Shown: positions 9,118-16,546, counted from the first letter of the stretch. The stretch: 16,546 nucleotides of DNA from Chitinophagaceae bacterium (GCA_947442905.1 CANEWV010000007.1:1-16546); one strand, 5' to 3'. Made by a program: numbers and translations. The notes: generated from the letters alone by a model not told the origin.

Positions 9118-9125
9118 CAAAGTAA
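9118..9125 (-). promoter_or_regulatory. Candidate -7 element for the DUF5606 gene
   Basis: Read leftward this is TTACTTTG, seven of eight positions compatible with TAnnTTTG, ending 19 bases before the ATG. No convincing -33 TTG is visible. Confidence 0.4.
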
Positions 9126-9149
9126 AGGTAAAATAAGGTTAAAAAACTA

Positions 9150-9803
9150 CTAATTCGTTTTTGAGGCTTCTGCTAGTGCTATATCAAGTCTTGCGCGTAG
9201 CGTTTCATAATCGGTATAGCCCCTTGCTAACAAATGAAATTTTGATTCATTGACTTGTAATAATACACATGGAAATCCGGTTACTTGCAATTGTTTAACC
9301 AGCGAAAACTCATAGTGGGCTTGATCTTTATAGGTTTCGCTGGCTAATTTTTCATAAAAAGTTTCGGGGGCGATACTATATTTTTCAAGTAAGTGCCTGT
9401 ATGCTTCGTTGTCCGTTAAATCACGGCCTTCATAATGGAGGGCTATTTGTAAATCGGTTGCAAATTCTACCTGACGTTCGGGGTAAAACTCTTTAAAAAT
9501 GGAAAGCGCGATGGCTGGTTTTTCGGAATGAGGGAACCAGTCGCTTAATTCGGGGTTTTTAATATGCCAGAGGTAGTCTTCCCCAAATTCTACGCCGGTT
9601 AATTCCTCCACATTTTTATAGGCACCTAAAATATAATGCGCTGTAGCGCTGATTGGAACGGGTTTTTCGGGCAGTATCATGCCACCAGAAAGCACTTCTA
9701 CTTGTAAAGAAGGGTAGTTTTCGGCTATTTTTTTGATAACGGGGCAAAAGCCATAGCACCAGCCACAATAGGCGTCGTAACAATAAAATAAGGTTGGATT
9801 CAT
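9150..9803 (-). CDS. DsbA family (FrnE-like) thioredoxin-fold oxidoreductase
   Basis: This 217-residue protein has a thioredoxin fold with the helical insertion typical of DsbA/2-hydroxychromene isomerase-like proteins. The redox motif is Cys13-Gly-Trp-Cys16, and Pro178 in TGFPC is the expected cis-proline facing it. Two further cysteines (Cys8 and Cys20) flank the active site. There is no signal peptide, so it should work in the cytoplasm, as FrnE-type proteins do; it is therefore unlikely to be a periplasmic disulfide catalyst. The start at 9803 is preferred over an upstream ATG at 9827, because a promoter-like TATCTTTG lies at 9808-9815 and MNPTLFYCYD is a normal family N-terminus. It is transcribed divergently from the aminotransferase gene. 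Its substrate is unknown. Confidence 0.88.
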   Translation of the reverse strand: MNPTLFYCYDAYCGWCYGFCPVIKKIAENYPSLQVEVLSGGMILPEKPVPISATAHYILGAYKNVEELTGVEFGEDYLWHIKNPELSDWFPHSEKPAIALSIFKEFYPERQVEFATDLQIALHYEGRDLTDNEAYRHLLEKYSIAPETFYEKLASETYKDQAHYEFSLVKQLQVTGFPCVLLQVNESKFHLLARGYTDYETLRARLDIALAEASKTN

Positions 9804-9807
9804 AATG

Positions 9808-9815
9808 CAAAGATA
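9808..9815 (-). promoter_or_regulatory. -7 promoter element for the DsbA-family gene
   Basis: The leftward strand reads TATCTTTG, an exact match to the Bacteroidota -7 consensus TAnnTTTG, four bases before the ATG at 9803. Transcription would then begin at or very near the start codon, giving a nearly leaderless mRNA. A TTG lies 16 bases upstream of it, short of the usual spacing of about 19, so the -33 part is weak. Confidence 0.55.
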
Positions 9816-9845
9816 ATGCCAATACAAGATGCAAGTAAGTTCTTT

Positions 9846-9853
9846 ACCTTTGC
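9846..9853 (+). promoter_or_regulatory. -7 promoter element for the aminotransferase-rpoN run
   Basis: TACCTTTG matches TAnnTTTG exactly and ends 16 bases before the ATG at 9870. No clear TTG is seen about 19 bases upstream. It lies 30 bases from the opposing element at 9808-9815, so the two promoters share one short region. Confidence 0.6.
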
Positions 9854-9869
9854 AGTCTAAACATAGTAT

Positions 9870-11066
9870 ATGCCAGGATTTGAATTTTTTGGTGACGAAG
9901 AAAGAAAAGAAGTGAATGAGGTTTTAGAAACCGGAATATTAATGCGTTATGGGTTTGATGGCCCTCGCAAAGGCATCTGGAAATCTAAAGAACTAGAAAC
10001 CGCTGTAACGCAGGTTTTTGGTTGTAATCATGCGCAATTGACTTCTAGTGGTACCGCTGCATTAACAACCGCGATGGCAGCACTTGGTGTTGGCGTTGGT
10101 GACGAAGTAATCATGCCTGCTTTTACTTTTGTAGCAAGTTTTGAAGCTATATTAAGCGTTGGCGCTGTGCCCGTTTTAGTAGATATTGACGAAACCTTAA
10201 CGCTAGATCCAGCCGCTGTTAAAGCCGCTATAACACCCAAAACTAAATGTGTGATGCCCGTGCATATGTGCGGTAGCATGGCGGATATGGATGCGCTTCA
10301 GCAAATTTGCACAGACCATAATCTAATATTATTAGAAGATGCTTGTCAGAGTATTGGCGGCACCTATAAAGGAAAAAAATTAGGCACGATTGGTCATGCT
10401 GGAACATTTTCTTTTGACTTTGTAAAAACAATTACTTGTGGTGAAGGTGGCGTGGTTATGACAAACGATAAAGACGTGTACACCAAATGCGATGCCTACA
10501 CTGATCATGGTCATGACCACCTTGGCGTAGACCGTGGCGCAGACCTGCATCCGTTTATTGGATACAATTTTAGAATCAGTGAACTGCACGCTGCCGTTGG
10601 TTTAGCGCAAATTAAAAAGCTCGATACTTTTTTATCTATCCAGCGAAAAAACAATAAATTATTACGCAGCTATTTAGAACAAGTGCCTGGCATTACCTTT
10701 AGAGTAGTCCCCGACGAAGACGGCGACAGCTGCAGTTTTTTATCTTGGATGCTTCCCACAGAAGCGGGTACTAAAGCTGCTATCGAGTCATTAAAAGAAG
10801 CAGGGGTTTTTGCTGGTAATTTTTATTGGTACGCGAATAACTGGCATTATATTACCAAGTGGGATCATGTGAAAAATGCTACTACGCTCAACCGTTTACA
10901 CGATAGCCAAGCAGCTGCACTATTAGCATTACAAACAAAGTCTTTTGCTAAAAGTGACGCTATTATGAGCCGAACTATTTCTACTGCCATTAGTTTACTT
11001 TGGACAGAAGAACAAATAAGAGAGAAGGGAGAAAAAATGTTAGCAGCGATTACCAAAGCGTTATAA
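9870..11066 (+). CDS. DegT/DnrJ/EryC1/StrS aminotransferase, KdnA-like
   Basis: This 398-residue PLP enzyme belongs to the sugar aminotransferase family (fold type I). TSSGTAALTTAM around residues 58-70 forms the phosphate-binding region, LEDACQSIG (about residue 160) carries the aspartate that contacts the PLP ring nitrogen, and Lys186 in FVKTITCGEGG is the Schiff-base lysine. The N-terminal pattern (MPGFEFFGDEE, MRYGFDG) and the block DHGHDHLGVDRGADLHPF match what I remember of KdnA, which makes 8-amino-3,8-dideoxy-manno-octulosonate (8-amino-Kdo) for the LPS core in Shewanella. That assignment is from memory and not verified, and no kdnB-type dehydrogenase lies next to it. Other sugar aminotransferases of the family are the alternative. 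It has its own promoter and is followed 17 bases later by rpoN. Confidence 0.9.
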   Translation: MPGFEFFGDEERKEVNEVLETGILMRYGFDGPRKGIWKSKELETAVTQVFGCNHAQLTSSGTAALTTAMAALGVGVGDEVIMPAFTFVASFEAILSVGAVPVLVDIDETLTLDPAAVKAAITPKTKCVMPVHMCGSMADMDALQQICTDHNLILLEDACQSIGGTYKGKKLGTIGHAGTFSFDFVKTITCGEGGVVMTNDKDVYTKCDAYTDHGHDHLGVDRGADLHPFIGYNFRISELHAAVGLAQIKKLDTFLSIQRKNNKLLRSYLEQVPGITFRVVPDEDGDSCSFLSWMLPTEAGTKAAIESLKEAGVFAGNFYWYANNWHYITKWDHVKNATTLNRLHDSQAAALLALQTKSFAKSDAIMSRTISTAISLLWTEEQIREKGEKMLAAITKAL

Positions 11067-11083
11067 TTACTTGAATTTCACGG

Positions 11084-12568
11084 ATGTCTTTAAGTCAATC
11101 TTTTCAACAAAAATTATTACAAAAGCTATCTCCGCAACAGATTCAGCTCATGAAGCTGTTGCAGGTGCCAACGGCTAATTTAGAGGAAAGAATTCAGTCT
11201 GAACTTGAAGAAAACCCAGCTCTTGAAATGGCGGAGGGTGAAAAAGAAATTGAATTTGGTGAAGAAGTAGATAATGAATTTGATGCTGAGATACCAGAGG
11301 ACGAGCCTGCTCCACTTGATGAATACGAGCCTTCGGATGACACCGATTTTATAGTAGATGATGACGGTGAAATTGCAGACTATAAATTAAAGGATGACAA
11401 CTATCCTGAAATGGATGATAACGCTGTTATTCCTATTAAAATAGAAACAAGTTTTCATGAACTCTTAACGGACCAGCTAGGCATGTTAGAGCTTGATGAA
11501 CGCGAATATACCATTGCAGAGCAGGTGCTTGGTAGTTTAGACGATGATGGTTATTTACGAAGGGCATTATCCTCTATAGCAGATGATTTAGCATTTAGAC
11601 AAGGCATTGAAGTTTCAGAAAAACAAATTGAAAAAATAGTTTTACGCATTCAAGATTTTGATCCTGCGGGTATTGGTGCTAGAGATTTGCAAGAGTGTCT
11701 TTTACTACAGTTGAAAAGAAAAAAATCGGAAGGCAAATCGGTACAATTAGCCATTACAATTCTTACAAAATACTTTGAAGAGTTTACAAAAAAGCACTAC
11801 GAAAAAATTCAACGTCAACTTAATTTAAGTGACGCAGAAATTAAAGAAGTGGTGGGTCAAATCATAAAGTTAAATCCTAAGCCAGGCGGCAATTTTACAA
11901 ATATTGATAAGGCACAAACGTATATTATTCCTGATTTTTTTGTACTTAACAATGGTGGTCAATTAGAGCTAACGTTAAATGGTAAAAATGCGCCAGAACT
12001 CCGTGTTAGTGAGGGTTACAGAGATATGTTAAAGGAGTATGAGAAAGGCAGTAAAAAAGATCCGCGTCAAAAAGAAGCGGTACTATTTATCAAACAAAAA
12101 ATTGATGCAGCCAAGTGGTTTATTGACATGATTGAACAGCGTCAGGCAACGCTTACAAATACCATGAAAGCCATACTAGTGCATCAGCAAGCCTTTTTTT
12201 TATCGGGCGATGAAACAGTATTGAAGCCCATGATTTTAAAAGATATAGCGCTTCAAACAGGGCTTGATATTTCTACTGTGAGCAGGGTTGCCAATAGTAA
12301 GTTTGTTCAAACAGAGTATGGCACTTTTAGACTTAAATTTTTCTTTAGTGAATCATTAAGTACTGATAGTGGCGAAGAAGTAAGTACCCGGGAAGTTAAA
12401 AAAATATTAAGTGAGCTGATAGAGTCGGAAGAAAAACAACTCCCATTGAGCGATGAAATTTTAACGGATATGCTTCAGCAAAAAGGATATAATATTGCAA
12501 GAAGAACCGTTGCAAAATACAGAGAGCAATTGCACATTCCTGTTGCACGTTTAAGAAAAGAATTATAA
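11084..12568 (+). CDS. rpoN: RNA polymerase sigma-54 factor RpoN
   Basis: This 494-residue protein is the alternative sigma factor that recognises -24/-12 promoters and needs an AAA+ activator. Region I (residues 1-49) is the glutamine- and leucine-rich activator-contact segment ending ENPALEM. Region II (51-114) is a strikingly acidic linker: 29 of 64 residues are Asp or Glu and only three are Lys. Region III follows with the core-binding domain (about 118-310) and the DNA-binding domain (about 330-460), and the RpoN box ARRTVAKYRE is intact at 472-481, close to the C-terminus as expected. The ATG at 11084 gives the normal family N-terminus. The gene sits between the aminotransferase gene (17 bases) and the PAP2-like gene (4 bases) and is probably part of one operon. 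No activator gene is present in the window. Confidence 0.98.
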   Translation: MSLSQSFQQKLLQKLSPQQIQLMKLLQVPTANLEERIQSELEENPALEMAEGEKEIEFGEEVDNEFDAEIPEDEPAPLDEYEPSDDTDFIVDDDGEIADYKLKDDNYPEMDDNAVIPIKIETSFHELLTDQLGMLELDEREYTIAEQVLGSLDDDGYLRRALSSIADDLAFRQGIEVSEKQIEKIVLRIQDFDPAGIGARDLQECLLLQLKRKKSEGKSVQLAITILTKYFEEFTKKHYEKIQRQLNLSDAEIKEVVGQIIKLNPKPGGNFTNIDKAQTYIIPDFFVLNNGGQLELTLNGKNAPELRVSEGYRDMLKEYEKGSKKDPRQKEAVLFIKQKIDAAKWFIDMIEQRQATLTNTMKAILVHQQAFFLSGDETVLKPMILKDIALQTGLDISTVSRVANSKFVQTEYGTFRLKFFFSESLSTDSGEEVSTREVKKILSELIESEEKQLPLSDEILTDMLQQKGYNIARRTVAKYREQLHIPVARLRKEL

Positions 12569-12572
12569 TAGC

Positions 12573-13223
12573 ATGACAACAACTACGCCTTCAACAACGC
12601 ATCCAGTTCTTCGCTTTTTGGCGCAAGTTGTGTCCTATGTATTACATCCGCTGTTTATACCTACTTACATTTTTTTATTACTCATGACGCTCTTTCCGTA
12701 TGAGTTTGCAGGTATTACACCATGGCAGTTAAAGCTCCGCTTGTTTAGTGTGTTTTGGATGACTGCTTTTTTTCCTGCCTTTGCAGTTTTTTTATTGTGG
12801 CGCCTTAAGTTTTCAGAAAGTATTTATTTACGCACCCAAAAAGAACGCATCATACCGTATATCATTACGATGTTTTTTTATTGGTGGATGCATTACTTAA
12901 GTAGGAACTTTACTGATCAACCAGTTGTTTTACAGTTTTTTTACACGGGTATTTTTATGGCTACTTCTGTCGGACTTATCGCAAACAATTTTTATAAAAT
13001 CAGTTTGCATGGCATAGGCATGGGTGGGGCGAGTATGGCCGTCGTTTTATTCGCATTTCATTACCACCAACCCATGGGTATAGTTATTGCAGGCGTATTA
13101 TTGCTTACAGGCATCGTAGCAACTAGCAGGTTGTATATTTCAGACCACTCCCAAAAAGAAGTGTATATGGGATTATTAGTGGGTGCCCTTTGTCAAGCTA
13201 CTGCGTATTTCTTTGTGCTCTAG
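12573..13223 (+). CDS. Multi-pass membrane protein, PAP2-like with partly altered motifs
   Basis: This 216-residue protein is strongly hydrophobic, with about six membrane segments, and should be in the inner membrane. It resembles type 2 phosphatidic acid phosphatases (PAP2), which dephosphorylate lipid or isoprenoid phosphates. Motif 1 is only approximate (RTQKERIIPYI in place of KxxxxxxRP). Motif 2, normally PSGH, appears as SLHGIGMGG. Motif 3 is well preserved: Ser185-Arg186, His192 and Glu196, fitting SRxxxxxHxxx[DE]. The missing PSGH histidine context makes normal PAP2 catalysis uncertain. The start lies 4 bases after the rpoN stop codon, so the two genes are almost certainly cotranscribed. 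I recall a membrane protein of this type beside rpoN in other Bacteroidota, but have not verified that. Confidence 0.8.
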   Translation: MTTTTPSTTHPVLRFLAQVVSYVLHPLFIPTYIFLLLMTLFPYEFAGITPWQLKLRLFSVFWMTAFFPAFAVFLLWRLKFSESIYLRTQKERIIPYIITMFFYWWMHYLSRNFTDQPVVLQFFYTGIFMATSVGLIANNFYKISLHGIGMGGASMAVVLFAFHYHQPMGIVIAGVLLLTGIVATSRLYISDHSQKEVYMGLLVGALCQATAYFFVL

Positions 13224-13227
13224 CTAT

Positions 13228-13243
13228 AAAAACTGAGTTTTTT
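13228..13243 (+). terminator. Weak A+T hairpin between the PAP2-like and MMPL genes
   Basis: AAAAAC (13228-13233), loop TGA, GTTTTT with one extra T (13237-13243). It could act as a weak terminator of the rpoN operon, but the stem holds only one G-C pair. A near match to a -7 element (GACTTTTG, 13248-13255) follows, so the MMPL gene may also have its own promoter. Confidence 0.25.
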
Positions 13244-13280
13244 AACCGACTTTTGCTCCGCAAAATCAAACCCCTCTACT

Positions 13281-15614
13281 ATGTGGTATACTTTAGGACA
13301 ATGGATCATAAAACGTCGCGTTTTTTTACTCCTTGCTTTATTAGGCAGTACCTGTTTTATGGGGTATCACGCTTCAAAAGTGTCGCTTAGTTACGAGTTT
13401 ACAAGAGCGATCCCTACAGACAATCCTAAATACCAAGATTATCAAGCGTTTTTAAAACGTTTTGGTACAGATGGTAATACCATGGTTGTGGGTTTTGAAA
13501 CGGATCATTTTTATGAGAAATCTTATTTTAATGCGGTTGCTCAACTACAAAAAACAATTAAAAGCTTACAAGGTGTAACAGCTATTTTAAATATTCCGGA
13601 CGTTGTGAATCTAATTAATGACACGGCTGCTGCGCAGTTTAAATCTGTAAAAATATTTACACCACCTTATACGAGTCAAGAGGGTTTGGATAGTGCTGCA
13701 TTTGTATTTAAGTCGCTACCTTTTTATAAAACATTACTTTATAGCCCTAATTCAAATGCATATTTAATGGGCGTTTCATTGGATGGTGCAATTATCAATT
13801 CAAAAAACAGATCGGCGCTTATTCAAGAAATCAATAAAGCGATTCAGACATTTGAAAAAGAAACTAAAACTACAGTTCGCCTAAGTGGTCTTCCTTACAT
13901 TAGAACCATTGTTGCCGATAGAATTAAAAAGGAGATGAATATCTTTTTAATTGCCTCTTTTGTGTTATCTGCTTTAACCTTGCTATTATTTTTTAGATCT
14001 ATCAGTGCTATGCTTATGAGTATGGTTGTAGTGGCCATTGGTGTTATTTGGAGCCTTGGAACCGTTGTTTTATTTGGGTATAAAATAACACTCTTAACTG
14101 CGCTGATTCCACCACTTGTTGTGGTAATAGGTATTCCTAACTGTATTTACTTTTTCAATAAATACCATACTGCGTTTTTAGAATTAAAAGATAAAAGCAA
14201 AGCAATCATTACCATGGTGGGCCGTATGGGTATTGTAACCCTGTTTTGCAATATTGCTGCGGCTATTGGATTTGCCGTTTTTGCTTTAACAAAAAGTGCG
14301 CTCTTAAAAGAGTTTGGACTTGTTGCCGGAATCAACATTATGGTGTTGTTTTTTATTTCGCTGGTGTTTATACCCGCGGTGCTTAGTTATTTGCCAGCGC
14401 CTAAACCAAAACATACACGTTATCTCGACAATAAAATTCTAGAAAAATTATTAGTTAAAATTGAGCGCTGGACTTTTCATCATGCGCGCTGGGTATATGG
14501 TGTAACTATTGTTATTACAGTGTTTGCACTCATTGGAATGAGTAAGTTAAAGTCGGAAGGATTTATTGTTGATGACCTTCCTAAGCAAGATAAAATTTAC
14601 ACTGACCTTAAATGGTTTGAAAAGAATTTTGGCGGCGTTATGCCACTTGAAATTATGGTGGATACCAAAAAGAAAAATGGTTTACTCCGCACCACCGGTC
14701 CTATTTCAAAAATTGAAGAGTTGTCTGTGTACATAGCAGCGCACCCCGAAACAGCAAGGCCATTATCGTTTGTAGAAGGGTTAAAATTTGCAAAGCAGGC
14801 TTATTACGATGGTGATACCTTAAGTTATGATATTCCTTACGAAGGAGACCTCGCCTTTATGGGACCTTACTTAAAGTCACCAGCGCCACAAGATTCGGGG
14901 GTTCAGGTTAAAAAAGAAGGTGTTGCAAAACTGCTTAATAGTTTTATGGATAGCACAAAGCAGGTGGCGCGCATTAGTGTAAATATGAAAGATATTGGAA
15001 GTGCAAAACTTCCGGTTTTAATAAAAGATTTTGAAACAAAAGCCGCAGAAATTTTTGACACTACGCATTATAAAGTAACATTTACCGGTAGTACCATTAC
15101 ATTTTTAGAAGGTTCTAGTTTTATTATTAAAGGTCTCGAAGAAAGTATTGTTTGGGCATTTTTACTCATTGCACTTTGTATGCTTTATTTGTTTAGATCT
15201 ATTCGTATACTGCTTTGTTCATTAATTCCAAACGTTATTCCACTTGTGATTACAGCAGGGGTAATGGGCTGGGCTGGCATTGCATTAAAGCCTTCTACAG
15301 TATTAATATTTAGCATTGCCTTGGGTATCGCAATTGATGTAACGATTCGGTTTTTAATTAATTACAAACAAGAATTACCACACTATAATAATCAGGCGGG
15401 TCCAACACTGATTCAAACCATCAAGCACACGGGTATTAGTATTATTTATACCTCACTGGTGCTGATTGCAGGGTTTATTATCTTTTGTATCAGTGATTTT
15501 GGAGGTACCAAGGCACTGGGCTGGCTTACTTCTTTAACCCTTATTGTGGGTACATTAACCAATTTGATCCTTTTACCGGTCCTCATTTTGCATTTTCAGA
15601 AGCGTAAAAGCTAG
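13281..15614 (+). CDS. MMPL/RND superfamily exporter
   Basis: This 777-residue inner-membrane protein is a predicted proton-driven exporter of the MMPL/COG1033 branch of the RND superfamily. It is an internal duplication: TM1 (about 12-32), a periplasmic loop (about 35-215), five TMs (about 218-375), then TM7 (about 405-425), a second loop (430-620) and five more TMs (about 622-775). The fourth segment of the second half has Asp686 in LGIAIDVTIRFLINY, the usual proton-relay position. The matching site in the first half is Asn287 (VVIGIPNCIYFFNKY), so only one relay acidic residue remains. At 777 residues it is shorter than three-component HAE1-type pumps, and no membrane-fusion or outer-membrane partner is adjacent. 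It may move lipids or other hydrophobic molecules, but the substrate is unknown. The start follows a 57-base gap after the PAP2-like gene. Confidence 0.9.
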   Translation: MWYTLGQWIIKRRVFLLLALLGSTCFMGYHASKVSLSYEFTRAIPTDNPKYQDYQAFLKRFGTDGNTMVVGFETDHFYEKSYFNAVAQLQKTIKSLQGVTAILNIPDVVNLINDTAAAQFKSVKIFTPPYTSQEGLDSAAFVFKSLPFYKTLLYSPNSNAYLMGVSLDGAIINSKNRSALIQEINKAIQTFEKETKTTVRLSGLPYIRTIVADRIKKEMNIFLIASFVLSALTLLLFFRSISAMLMSMVVVAIGVIWSLGTVVLFGYKITLLTALIPPLVVVIGIPNCIYFFNKYHTAFLELKDKSKAIITMVGRMGIVTLFCNIAAAIGFAVFALTKSALLKEFGLVAGINIMVLFFISLVFIPAVLSYLPAPKPKHTRYLDNKILEKLLVKIERWTFHHARWVYGVTIVITVFALIGMSKLKSEGFIVDDLPKQDKIYTDLKWFEKNFGGVMPLEIMVDTKKKNGLLRTTGPISKIEELSVYIAAHPETARPLSFVEGLKFAKQAYYDGDTLSYDIPYEGDLAFMGPYLKSPAPQDSGVQVKKEGVAKLLNSFMDSTKQVARISVNMKDIGSAKLPVLIKDFETKAAEIFDTTHYKVTFTGSTITFLEGSSFIIKGLEESIVWAFLLIALCMLYLFRSIRILLCSLIPNVIPLVITAGVMGWAGIALKPSTVLIFSIALGIAIDVTIRFLINYKQELPHYNNQAGPTLIQTIKHTGISIIYTSLVLIAGFIIFCISDFGGTKALGWLTSLTLIVGTLTNLILLPVLILHFQKRKS

Positions 15615-15864
15615 TGTCGATTGTCTTTTAGCAGATTTTGTTGTAGAATGCTCAATCAGACTGTATCATATGGCGAACATTCTATATATCATTCAGCATT
15701 ATTTTATATAGTTGATAATCAATGGATTATAATAGTGTAAGGTCATTTTTTGGCTAAAATGGCAACTAATCGTAGAAATTCTAGTATTTAACGCAGTAAA
15801 AAGGGGTCTTTAAGTTAATATTTTATTAAATTAGCGTCTGCATTTTTACATTAAAAACCAAAAT
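15615..15864. promoter_or_regulatory. Intergenic region upstream of the susC-like gene
   Basis: This 250-base, A+T-rich gap should carry the end of the MMPL transcript and the promoter of the susC-like gene. I see no exact TAnnTTTG element. Two dyads are present: an imperfect 10-bp inverted repeat at 15644-15684 and a small palindrome TTGAT-A-ATCAA at 15712-15722. No open frame or RNA gene was recognised. Confidence 0.5.
15644..15684. repeat. Imperfect inverted repeat upstream of the susC-like gene
   Basis: TAGAATGCTC (15644-15653) pairs with GAACATTCTA (15675-15684) with one mismatch across a 21-base loop. It lacks a following T run, so it is not a typical terminator and might be a regulator site or an mRNA structure. 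Confidence 0.45.
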
Positions 15865-16546
15865 ATGAGAAAATTAGTTGTCATGATTTTGTGTGCAACA
15901 CTTGCTTTTACGCAGTCGTTCGCACAAAACCGCACGGTTACCGGTAAGGTTACTGATGAGAAAGGCGCTGCAATTGCTGGTGCAAGCGTAGTTGCTAAAT
16001 CATCAAAAGGTGGTACAACCACAGCTGCTGATGGTACCTTTAAATTAACGGTGCCTAACACAGTTAAAGTGTTAACGGTTTCTTCGTTAAACTTTGTTCA
16101 AAAAGACATTACAATTGCTGCCAACAATACAGCAAATGCTTCACTAACAGCTTCTGCTGCAGATGCTTTAGATGAAGTAGTTGTAGTTGGTTATGGTGCT
16201 GCAAAAAAGAAATCAGATGTTACAGGTTCTGTTGTAACTGTTAACGCAGAAAAATTACAAAACAAGCCTACTGCTAACATGTTTGATGCCTTACAAGGTA
16301 AAGTACCAGGTTTGCAAGTATATAACAGCTCTGGTGAGCCTTCTGCTACACCAAGTGTTCGTTTAAACGGTGTGGGATCTTTGGGTGCAAGCTCAACTCC
16401 ATTATATGTAATGGATGGTATTCCTATCGATGTGGGTACAATTGTTAGTTTAAACCCTGAAGATTTTGAATCAGTTACTGTATTAAAAGACGCATCTTCT
16501 ACCTCAATTTATGGTTCAAGAGCGGCGAACGGTGTAATTTATATTA
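15865..16546 (+). CDS. SusC/RagA-type TonB-dependent outer-membrane receptor (partial, 3' end outside window)
   Basis: The first 227 codons of a gene whose family usually encodes about 1,000 residues are visible, and the frame is open to the window end. Residues 1-20 are a signal peptide ending QSFA. Residues 23 to about 97 are a carboxypeptidase-regulatory-like domain (TVTGKVTDEKG). The TonB box region is DEVVVVGYG (103-111), followed by the plug domain with KKKSDVTGSV, PLYVMDGIPID and the SusC-type signature VLKDASSTSIYGSRAANGVI (206-225). Such receptors form a lidded complex with a SusD-like lipoprotein and import oligosaccharides, peptides or other large nutrients using the TonB-ExbBD system. 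A susD-like gene is expected just to the right. The substrate cannot be told from this N-terminal part. Codons appear biased to GTT, GCT and ACA, which could mean high expression. Confidence 0.95.
   Translation, partial: MRKLVVMILCATLAFTQSFAQNRTVTGKVTDEKGAAIAGASVVAKSSKGGTTTAADGTFKLTVPNTVKVLTVSSLNFVQKDITIAANNTANASLTASAADALDEVVVVGYGAAKKKSDVTGSVVTVNAEKLQNKPTANMFDALQGKVPGLQVYNSSGEPSATPSVRLNGVGSLGASSTPLYVMDGIPIDVGTIVSLNPEDFESVTVLKDASSTSIYGSRAANGVIYI

Noticed and set aside
9806..9822. A good sigma-54-type match on the minus strand (TTGGCA, then TTTGCA, with GG and GC 10 bases apart) just upstream of the DsbA-family gene, attractive because rpoN is nearby.
   Set aside because: The implied start of transcription would fall inside the coding sequence, a few bases past the ATG at 9803, and the same bases form an exact TAnnTTTG element. 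A chance overlap is more likely.
13190..13390. A 66-residue open frame overlapping the end of the PAP2-like gene and the start of the MMPL gene.
   Set aside because: It overlaps two well-supported genes in another frame and shows no motif.
15846..16061. A 71-residue minus-strand frame opposite the start of the susC-like gene.
   Set aside because: It is antisense to a clear signal peptide and regulatory-like domain, so it is a shadow.

Overview
The window looks like chromosomal core DNA from a Bacteroidota bacterium, most likely of the Chitinophagaceae/Sphingobacteriia type. The evidence is a PorZ-like type IX secretion protein with a C-terminal sorting domain, a SusC-type TonB-dependent receptor, a DUF5606 protein, a GH3/serine-hydrolase fusion, A+T-rich DNA, no obvious Shine-Dalgarno sequences, and several promoters resembling the Bacteroidota -7 element TAnnTTTG. 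I see no rRNA, tRNA, insertion sequence, phage gene or CRISPR array.

Layout. Positions 1-2061 (+) hold the 3' two thirds of a fused isobutyryl-CoA mutase (icmF); its B12-binding and G-protein part lies left of the window. A small secreted protein with a calcium-loop-like motif follows at 2107-2697 (+). It meets a leftward block tail to tail with a 2-base gap. Read in the direction of transcription, that block is the GH3 beta-N-acetylhexosaminidase/serine hydrolase fusion (8575 to 5672), an orphan NarL-type response regulator (5623 to 4973) and PorZ (4949 to 2700). Upstream of it, also leftward, is a DUF5606 gene (9098 to 8688) closed by a clear hairpin terminator, then a cytoplasmic DsbA/FrnE-like thioredoxin-fold protein (9803 to 9150).

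A compact divergent promoter region (about 9804-9869) separates this from a rightward run: a DegT/DnrJ-type aminotransferase resembling KdnA (8-amino-Kdo synthesis), rpoN (sigma-54), a PAP2-like membrane protein and an MMPL/RND-type exporter. After a 250-base gap the window ends inside a susC-like outer-membrane receptor gene.

How the genes fit together. Several products act at the cell envelope: PorZ takes part in attaching type IX cargo to surface lipopolysaccharide, the GH3 fusion probably acts on cell-wall or amino-sugar material in the periplasm, the KdnA-like enzyme may modify the LPS inner core, the PAP2-like and MMPL proteins could handle lipid or isoprenoid substrates, and SusC imports large nutrients. 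A shared function is inference. Nothing here looks like a wholly new multi-gene system. The points most worth a second look are the GH3-regulator-PorZ gene order, the KdnA-like enzyme next to rpoN, the altered PAP2 motifs, and the one-sided loss of the relay aspartate in the MMPL protein.
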